64,000 bases of DNA from positions 1,761,001 to 1,825,000 of the forward strand of contig NC_065896.1 of assembly GCF_905147045.1 (NCBI RefSeq), in the 5' to 3' direction. Both the position numbers and the translations under genes were made by a program. The DNA is from Nymphalis io. Lineage: Eukaryota > Arthropoda > Insecta > Lepidoptera > Nymphalidae. This document shows positions 60,501 to 64,000 of the stretch, piece by piece (the first letter of the stretch is position 1; each line of letters opens with the position of its first letter). The notes below the pieces were generated by a model. The model was not told the DNA's origin and searched no databases. It saw nothing but the letters and a program-made list of their open reading frames with translations.

Positions 60501-63500
60501 GGCATCTAAAATTGTTGTGACGATTGCAGTGAATTCGCCGGTAGTAGTAATTTGCGACAATCATTTCTTTATACAGACAGATTATATAGTTTTCTTACAT
60601 TCTAGCATATCTCGCAGGCATTACGCTAATGGGATGACTATTTATTCTCGTTTTTACGTCTTGAACGCCGGCGCCGGCTTTGAAGAATACTTTTTAACAG
60701 AGAACTTTATAACAGCGACTTTCGCTTAAATTACTTAAAAAAAAAACAAATCAAGTATATTTGTATTTTATTACACAAAACAAGATAAAAAAACAATAAG
60801 TTGAAGACATAATATATTTTAAATTATTACTAAAAGTTTATCTTTTGTAAAAATTAAATATATATTTGAGAATAAAACACTAGATACTAAATGTAAACGA
60901 TTCGGTACGATAGCCTTTTTATTTAATAGGTTTACTATAAAATAATAAATAACAATTCCTTAATTTGTTTCCAGTTTCGTACAAGAGTTCGCGTGCGAGC
61001 CGCTAGATGGCGTTACTCTTTTACTGGAACTCTTACGCAATATTCAGCTCAGTCAAACGGGAGACGCCGCACGAGGTCCACCCGCTGTCAGACGACGACC
61101 GCTGTTAGATGAGCTAGCGTGCTTGTAAGTTGGAACTACTTTATACTATGTTACATAATAGTTCCCCCCCTAGTTGTTGACACATTGACCGTGTAAGGAA
61201 TAGTGAAGATTTCTTACTAGGCCAATGTCGAAGGAACTTTTTTACAATTATATATTAAAATTTCGGGTTCGGGATGGATGCGGACTGCCCAAGATCGGGA
61301 TGGTTGGCGTTCTATGGGGGAGGCTTTCGTCCAGCAGTGGACGGCAAAAGGCTGAAAAAAATAATAATTAAAATTTCAACTGTTATTTCCATAGACAATG
61401 CTTGTGGAGTTGCTGTACAAGATACTCGGATTGTGTTCGAAGACTCGTGTCTGGCTCTAATGGTGTATACGCCCTCACTGTCTGCATAATGTCCACTGTC
61501 AACAAAACAAGAGTCCTGGCTTTGCAGGTAATAGCAATCATATAAGAAAAACAGTATAAGACAGTATGATTTTAAATTATAATTTATTTTTTTGGGTTAG
61601 GTAGGCGGACGAGCATAAGGGTCACCTGATGGTAAGTGGTCACCAACGCCCATAGACATTAGTATTGTAAGAAATGTTAAGCATCGCTTACATCGCCAAT
61701 GCGCCACCAACCTTGGGAACTAAGATGTTATATCCCTTGTGCCTGTAATTACATCCTTCATTCAATCTTCTCATTCGCCCTTCAAACAATGCTGTATATG
61801 ATACATGACCATATGATAATTATCAACATAAAATGCATTATCAGGTAGTGTAACACGTATTTGTTGGCCGCAACGTAACTTTGTTTAGTTTTTCAATGGC
61901 TTTACGTCAATCTTATTTATATTTTCTGTTTACGTAATATTTACGTTTACGTAATAATTCAAACTTCCAAGAAATTTTCTATAATTTTTTTTTACCTCAC
62001 ATTAACAATGTCTTAATTTTTTTTTCTTTTTATTTTGTTTTTTTAACTAGACTATTTATATAATTCAGAAAATAGAGTTCTCATGGATACTTTATTTTTC
62101 TAGAAAAACATAACTGTATTGTTTTTGAAACAAACTATTTTTTTAAGATAATAGTAATATCTATTTCAGCTTCTCACGAAAGCCTGTTGCCCACCAGCGT
62201 CAGGCCACAGTATGATCTCCGAAGCATTATCCACTTTACGGTTACGATTCGGAGAACCAGTTCGCTTTCGTTTCTTAGTTGGTATGCTACAAAGCGCAGC
62301 TGGATCTGGGGACCTGCAAGCAGCTGGACTGTCCTTTATCAATGCATTACTAATGAGTGCCCCAACACCTCAAAGGAAGCTGTATATTCAAGCGGAGTTA
62401 GAACAAGCTGGTTTCGATATAGTCACCTTAAAGAAGGTATGTTTTAATGACTGAATGTCATTATCATAGTGAATGCAATTAAATTTTTTTATTAGTGTTG
62501 ATATACTTTTTCCCTAAGCTAATATGAGGTATGGCTTAGTATAAATTATAATGGAATTAAATCCTTTAATAGTATTTTCAATTTAAGTAAGTATTATTAT
62601 AATATTAGTAGTCACATTTAGATAAAATTCTTCATTTCGATTAGTTCAATCATTTTTTTTTAAATTTAATACCGAAGTTTTAATTATTATGTAGTAAATA
62701 ATTGTTTTTTGTCAACAGACTGTCGCTAAATTGCCCAATGTCAATGAAAACGTTTCTAGCGAAATAGAAAATTACGAAAGACAACTGATTGATATCGATA
62801 CATTGAACGAGAAAGCAACAGAGGCGCAGAAGGAGAAGGACGATCTTAGAAATAAGCTTGACTTGTTGGAGAAGAGAGTAAAGGTATATTTAGTTACAGT
62901 TCATTAAATATACTCATTTTTTATTTTTGACTAATTATTGATACTCTTTCAGATATTACAAGAAGAAAAAGGTATTTTACTGTCCTTGGAAAAATGTTTG
63001 CAAGAAAAATGCTGTGAATTACAAGAAGAAGTAAGCACGCTGAGATCAGAGCACAGTAATTCGACAAGGAAGAAGACTTTTGTGATTAAGAAAAAAAACT
63101 CCACGCACAAAAATAGAGGTGAGATTTAAAATTATTTTCGATGTACACTTTTTTAATAATAGTAAAATAAATTCTCAATTGGTTGCCAACATTTGATATT
63201 AATATAAACTTAAAAAAATAACCTACTTTTTATGTAATTGACCATCCAATGCGTTCAATTTCAGACGAATCATCTCCACCAGAAGATGAAGGTATAAGTT
63301 CATCTGAACGCTCCTTAAGTCCTGAAGGTGATCCACAGAGAGATTCAATGGTTTATGAAGTATTCAATATTAAAAACGAAACATTTGATTTATTGCGAAA
63401 CAAACGTTCCTTGCACAAAAAGTTGGAGAGCACAAAGAAGACTGAAAACAAAAAATCATCAGACGAAGACGACGAAACAACTATAGATGAAGTTATACAG

Positions 63501-64000
63501 GAATTAAGAAATATAGTTAATCACGCTGAATCCGAGCAATACGTCAGAGACATCGCATACGACGACAGGTCCAGATGTAACGATGACTCCGAAATATCAT
63601 TACACGCTATAGATTATCAGAAACAAAAGTCCATTGAAAAGGAAGATTCAATCACAAGTACGAGACATAGCATTCAAATAACGAATAAAGATTTAGACGA
63701 TGAAAATAACGAAGAGGAAGAAGCGGAGATCGTGCCCAGTAAAATACTCCCACATCCACCGAGAAAAGCCAAAAGCTTGATACACTTATTCGTTCCACCG
63801 GTCGAACAAGGCCTACTTTACAGCAAAGCACCCGATTTATTAGAAGATAATAATTTCTACTCCAGCGATGAGGGCTCAGACTCTTTGCTCAGTGCGTCGC
63901 GTTGCCAAAATCATGTTACAAAAAAAACTTCAGTCACTAGCTTCGATTTTAACGAATGTCGTGCAAAATTTAACTCCAATGAACGAGACGTTCACGATAC
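45506..64000 (+). CDS. mwh: mwh-like GBD-FH3 protein gene, nine exons visible, 3' end outside window
   Basis: Nine exons (45506-45569, 54325-54482, 54635-54739, 60975-61124, 61395-61527, 62170-62436, 62719-62883, 62953-63118, 63265-64000) join in one frame through GT-AG introns to give about 640 residues without a stop. The order is: short N-terminus; conserved segment with RQFGTPSELLTKL (about residues 78-90); FH3/armadillo-like region with FVQEF, LLDELACLQCL and FINALLMSAPTPQRKLYIQ (about 103-275); coiled coil (290-390); acidic Ser-rich tail. In Drosophila, Mwh acts downstream of Frizzled planar polarity and Inturned/Fuzzy/Fritz, restraining actin prehair formation away from the distal cell edge. 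It carries a GBD-FH3 region without FH1/FH2, which matches what is visible here. The name rests on remembered family resemblance, not a search. A classical diaphanous or FMNL formin is less likely because the segment after the coiled coil is acidic and not proline-rich, but the C-terminus is unseen. Confidence 0.75.
45528..45569 (+). CDS. mwh: mwh-like exon 1 (first visible coding exon)
   Basis: The exon begins at 45506 after a strong acceptor (pyrimidine-rich run ending in tacag) and ends at 45569 before the donor gtatga. The first in-frame ATG at 45528 gives MANCGGWSEEPVAK, 14 residues, and the phase matches exon 2. Because an acceptor precedes it, at least one upstream exon, probably 5' UTR, must exist. 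The 22 exon bases before the ATG contain no in-frame stop, so an upstream coding start cannot be excluded. Confidence 0.65.
46722..46870 (+). mobile_element. SINE-B 3' part
   Basis: gcacgtgaagcttaaggctt, gtcgtgtcggattgctatcc, aatagagacagcacctgtat and cgtgagcatgcttgtgcaat match the 3' half of the copies at 49847, 52172 and 53748. Confidence 0.6.
47008..47258 (-). mobile_element. Decayed SINE-C
   Basis: T run, aaggcagacgggcaaacgaa, aaacgcgccaccaatcacgt, ctgtaaatcgcaacacagcg and ggtagaataacttatgagtg. Confidence 0.6.
47266..47525 (+). mobile_element. SINE-A with (GATC)n in place of the B box
   Basis: gctgaggtggcctagttaga, cttaaccgatgatcgatcga, then directly ccactgattttcatgtgctt and the normal body and tail. 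A gatc tandem replaces the usual ggttcaaacccgggcaagca. Confidence 0.82.
47530..48965. other. AT-rich intronic DNA, no exon seen
   Basis: No supported feature. Confidence 0.4.
48971..49254 (+). mobile_element. SINE-C, near full length
   Basis: ctgctagttgagctttgtgc ... atgctcatcctattctataa plus an A-rich end; an 8-base gap removes 'gtccgcct'. Confidence 0.85.
49847..50155 (+). mobile_element. SINE-B, full length, tRNA-headed
   Basis: Head: cctcgttggtctagtggctt (A-box region), ggtcctgggttcaattccca (B-box region), followed by gtcgggcca. Body: ttattgggtttttctgtcag, gtcgtgtcggattgccatcc, agagagtgcacctgtgtttg, gcactataatatctcctgcg. The head resembles a tRNA but is followed by the same 240-bp body in three places, so it is a SINE and not a tRNA gene. 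Confidence 0.8.
50325..50450 (-). mobile_element. Decayed SINE-C
   Basis: atactgccaatgcaccgcca, atgtcctgccccttgtacct, ggagtggtaagtacccagac and gagcttctactaag. Confidence 0.6.
50460..52165. other. AT-rich intronic DNA, no exon seen
   Basis: A (CT)n-like patch at 50465-50495; nothing else supported. Confidence 0.4.
52172..52445 (+). mobile_element. SINE-B copy
   Basis: cttcgttggtcttgtggctt, ggacctgggttcaattccta, ggtcgggcc, tcattgggtttttcagtctg, tagagtctggaagttggaag, gagtgcacctgtgtttacgc and atctcctgcg. About 35 bp of the body is missing after 'gttggaagtg'. Confidence 0.8.
53748..54062 (+). mobile_element. SINE-B copy, older
   Basis: cctcgtcggcttagtggcta, gaagccctgggttcaaacaa, gtcgtgtcggtttgccttcg, gtgaacctgtgtttgcgcac and gcgcagttggctaatatc. 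Confidence 0.75.
54325..54482 (+). CDS. mwh: mwh-like exon 2
   Basis: Acceptor ttaatcag ends at 54324 and donor gtaact starts at 54483. The frame reads residues 15-66 plus two bases of codon 67, starting DKQRPPIYNPEDYATSLKKW, a hydrophilic segment with a Lys-rich stretch and a Gly-Ser-Leu-Tyr-Asp motif. It is clearly more GC-rich than the flanking introns. It lies N-terminal to the GTPase-binding/FH3 region; no catalytic motif is expected. Confidence 0.8.
54635..54739 (+). CDS. mwh: mwh-like exon 3, start of the GBD-FH3 region
   Basis: Acceptor tttcag ends at 54634 and donor gtaaaa starts at 54740; intron 2 is only 152 bp. Residues 67-101 include EEMSLRQFGTPSELLTKLRA followed by DLRLSFP. Such an amphipathic Leu-rich segment just before FVQEF is where GTPase-binding contacts sit in GBD-FH3 proteins, so I infer this is the GBD entry. 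Both ends are in phase 2, keeping the frame with exons 2 and 4. Confidence 0.82.
55463..55576 (-). mobile_element. SINE-A 3' part, split copy
   Basis: gtaacaacctgttaatgtcc, tgctgggctaaggcctcctc ... gcgggttggtagaatacata; interrupted at 55580 and resumed at 55790. Confidence 0.83.
55580..55788 (-). mobile_element. Retroposon 3' fragment inserted in SINE-A
   Basis: Antisense reads ttaaaacagtagtggaaact, gcatatcgtat... and ends in an (AATAA)n tail. Direct repeats TACATAT (55574-55580 and about 55786-55792) flank it. Its family is unknown; the tandem AT tail suggests a LINE 3' end. Confidence 0.6.
55789..55976 (-). mobile_element. SINE-A 5' part, split copy
   Basis: atgtggcataatttcaatga ... gatcatcggttaagattcac, gcgttctaaccactaggtca completes the element begun at 55463. 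Confidence 0.83.
55980..57725. other. AT-rich intronic DNA with one decayed SINE-A, no exon seen
   Basis: A decayed antisense SINE-A lies at 56340-56480 (cttttgaggagtttaggact; acatgtaggtttcatcctga). Nothing else supported. Confidence 0.45.
57728..57945 (-). mobile_element. SINE-C, 5'-truncated
   Basis: T run, attgaataggcagacgaaca, ccatcgcttactcatagcca, ccgaccttgggaactaagac, actggctcactcacccttca and aaccggaacacaacac. Confidence 0.82.
57950..58970. other. AT-rich intronic DNA, no exon seen
   Basis: No supported feature. Confidence 0.4.
58974..59058 (-). mobile_element. tRNA-like sequence, probable SINE head
   Basis: Antisense: gcccgttggcgcagttgaga (A-box like) and cgggttgcgggttcgaaccg (B-box like, with a small cgggttg duplication). 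No closed acceptor stem, so not a functional tRNA gene. Confidence 0.4.
59400..59552 (-). mobile_element. SINE-C, truncated
   Basis: T run, tagaataagtaggcgtacga, gatggtaagtggccaccaac, gcattgtaagaaatgttaac then a deletion to caaagatgttatgtcccttg. Confidence 0.78.
59727..59776. repeat. Hairpin with perfect 20-bp arms
   Basis: Arms ataaaaatgtaatttagtaa (59727-59746) and its exact complement (59757-59776), loop of 10 bases. It lies inside intron 3 of the mwh-like gene. Confidence 0.88.
60346..60365. repeat. Perfect 20-bp palindrome
   Basis: TTCGAAATTCGAATTTCGAA is its own reverse complement and contains TTCGAA twice. No known factor site is claimed. Confidence 0.9.
60975..61124 (+). CDS. mwh: mwh-like exon 4, FH3/armadillo region
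   Basis: Acceptor tttccag ends at 60974 and donor gtaagt starts at 61125. Residues 102-151 read SFVQEFACEPLDGVTLLLEL, then RNIQLSQTG, an Arg-rich linker and LLDELAC. Formin FH3 regions begin with the same pattern of a hydrophobic helix, Gly-hydrophobic-Leu-Leu-hydrophobic-Leu-Leu and a variable linker, e.g. FV.E.....G...LL..L. Intron 3 before it is 6,235 bp. Confidence 0.85.
61140..61250 (+). mobile_element. SINE-C remnant in intron 4
   Basis: gttgttgacacattgaccgt, gtaaggaatagtgaagattt and cttactaggccaatgtc resemble the middle of the family, strongly decayed. Confidence 0.4.
61262..61375 (+). mobile_element. RTE-type LINE 3' end in intron 4
   Basis: Frame from 61272 encodes GWMRTAQDRDGWRSMGEAFV then QQWTAKG and a stop at 61353-61355: a textbook RTE C-terminus. 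A short A/AT tail (aaaaaaataataattaaaa) follows and runs up to 61375. It is intact over 28 codons and sits about 20-40 bp from exon 5. Confidence 0.82.
61395..61527 (+). CDS. mwh: mwh-like exon 5, FH3/armadillo region
   Basis: Acceptor tttccatag ends at 61394 and donor gtaata starts at 61528. The frame, set by the two bases carried from exon 4, gives residues 152-196: LQCLWSCCTRYSDCVRRLVS, GSNGVYALTVCIMSTVNKTR, VLALQ. In formin FH3 domains this is the helix pair where a short loss of pairing is followed by an 'al.L.s.n..tR..alqLL' helix, here NKTRVLALQ-LL across the splice. A 3'-end LINE fragment (61262-61370) lies only about 25 bp upstream of this exon. Confidence 0.85.
61588..61765 (-). mobile_element. 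SINE-C in intron 5, truncated
   Basis: gggttaggtaggcggacgag, gtcacctgatggtaagtggt, acatcgccaatgcgccacca and gttatatcccttgtgcctgt; the rest of the 5' part is missing. Confidence 0.83.
62170..62436 (+). CDS. mwh: mwh-like exon 6, core of FH3 domain
   Basis: Acceptor tatttcag ends at 62169 and donor gtatgt starts at 62437; length 267 bp, phase 0 at both ends. Residues 197-285 read LLTKACCPPASGHSMISEAL, then LRLRFGEPVRFRFLVGML, a short Gly/Ala loop, then AAGLSFINALLMSAPTPQRK and LYIQAELEQAGFD. This matches the FH3 order: 'LL..aC....G...i..al' , 'rf..l...l', 'C...iN.l......l..R..i..el...G'. It is the most diagnostic exon of the gene. Overlapping open frames at 62187-62447 are out of phase with the splice junctions. 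Confidence 0.9.
62719..62883 (+). CDS. mwh: mwh-like exon 7, coiled coil
   Basis: Acceptor tcaacag ends at 62718 and donor gtatat starts at 62884; 165 bp, phase 0. Residues 286-340 start TVAKLPNVNENVSSEIENYE and continue into Glu/Lys-rich heptads (IDTLNEKATEAQKEKDDL, LDLLEKRVK). Formin-type proteins have a coiled-coil dimerisation segment directly after FH3, and this fits that place. Confidence 0.85.
62953..63118 (+). CDS. mwh: mwh-like exon 8, coiled coil and basic patch
   Basis: Acceptor tctttcag ends at 62952 and donor gtgaga starts at 63119 after the single base G of codon 396. Residues 341-395 read ILQEEKGILLSLEKCLQEKC followed by ELQEEVSTLRSEHS and a basic run (RKKTFVIKKKNSTHKNR). The Lys/Arg cluster could be a localisation signal or a membrane/actin contact; that is inference. 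Intron 7 is only 69 bp. Confidence 0.85.
63265..64000 (+). CDS. mwh: mwh-like exon 9, acidic Ser-rich tail, truncated by window end
   Basis: Acceptor tttcag ends at 63264; the frame (G from exon 8 plus AC) stays open for all 736 bases to the window edge, residues 396-640. It is rich in Asp, Glu and Ser (DESSPPEDEGISSSERSLS; KSSDEDDETTIDEVIQEL; SSDEGSDSLLSAS) with a conserved-looking PPRKAKSLIHLFVPPVEQGL. No proline-rich FH1 or FH2 signature is seen. A 245-codon open stretch in this AT-rich genome is strong coding evidence. The many Ser next to acidic residues suggest casein-kinase-type phosphorylation, which is inference. Confidence 0.85.

Larger units (their letters stand above)
54740..60974 (+). 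other. mwh-like intron 3 (6,235 bp)
   Basis: Donor gtaaaa to acceptor tttccag. Holds a split SINE-A (55463-55976), a decayed SINE-A (56340-56480), two SINE-C copies (57728, 59400), a tRNA-like head (58975), a 20-bp-stem hairpin (59727-59776) and a 20-bp palindrome (60346-60365). The rest is AT-rich with no supported exon. Confidence 0.6.

Noticed and set aside
61274..61489. 71-codon plus-strand frame over intron 4 and exon 5
   Set aside because: It joins an off-frame reading of the RTE fragment to an off-frame reading of exon 5.
62187..62447. 86-codon plus-strand frame overlapping exon 6
   Set aside because: Out of phase with the splice junctions; the FH3-like frame is the one that joins exons 5 and 7.
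45506..64000. Classical formin (Diaphanous, FMNL or INF2 type)
   Set aside because: The segment after the coiled coil is acidic and Ser-rich with no proline-rich FH1; cannot be fully excluded because the C-terminus is outside the window.
1..64000. CRISPR arrays, operons, ribosome-binding sites, bacterial systems
   Set aside because: Spliced gene, retroposons and base composition are those of an animal nuclear genome; no regularly spaced direct-repeat array was seen.

Overview
This is AT-rich, intron- and repeat-rich arthropod nuclear DNA, most likely from a butterfly or moth (Lepidoptera). The evidence is the class of interspersed repeats: tRNA-headed SINEs, a poly(A) SINE-like family, RTE- and R1-clade LINE tails, and Helitron-like ends with a terminal CTAG. 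The only protein-coding gene I can support looks like the arthropod planar-polarity effector multiple wing hairs (mwh). Species cannot be fixed from the sequence alone.

Layout. Positions 1 to about 45,500 hold no exon I can support. This stretch is a mosaic of AT-rich unique DNA and dozens of retroposon copies. I group the repeats as follows. SINE-A has a tRNA-like head, is about 300 bp long, and ends in a LINE-like tail plus short GTTACG repeats. SINE-B is a second tRNA-headed family, confined mainly to 46.7-54.1 kb. SINE-C is a poly(A) family of about 300 bp; its antisense strand carries a recurring spurious open frame. SINE-D is a third tRNA-headed family of about 240 bp. There are also RTE-type LINE 3' ends (12.7, 22.5 and 61.3 kb), a 5'-truncated R1-clade LINE with an exact target-site duplication (18.0-18.6 kb), a MITE-like family (19.8, 37.0 and 39.7 kb), an inverted-repeat complex containing a Ty3/Gypsy reverse-transcriptase fragment (35.0-37.4 kb), and a local tandem duplication (24.8-25.2 kb).

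Positions 45,506 to 64,000 (and beyond) hold the 5' part of a plus-strand gene. Nine exons with canonical GT-AG junctions keep one reading frame for about 640 codons. The conceptual protein has a short N-terminal region, a GTPase-binding/formin-homology-3 (GBD-FH3) armadillo-like region (roughly residues 75-285), a coiled coil (about 290-390) and a long acidic, serine-rich tail that runs off the window. No FH1 proline-rich stretch or FH2 actin-nucleating domain is visible, which fits mwh rather than a classical formin. Introns 1 and 3 (8.8 and 6.2 kb) carry most of the retroposons within the gene.

I found no convincing new molecular system. The best second-look items are a shared 3' end between SINE-A and the RTE LINE copies, a set of clean target-site duplications and nested insertions that give a relative insertion order, a LINE fragment lying about 40 bp from a splice acceptor of the mwh-like gene, the inverted-repeat/Gypsy complex, and several perfect hairpins or palindromes.
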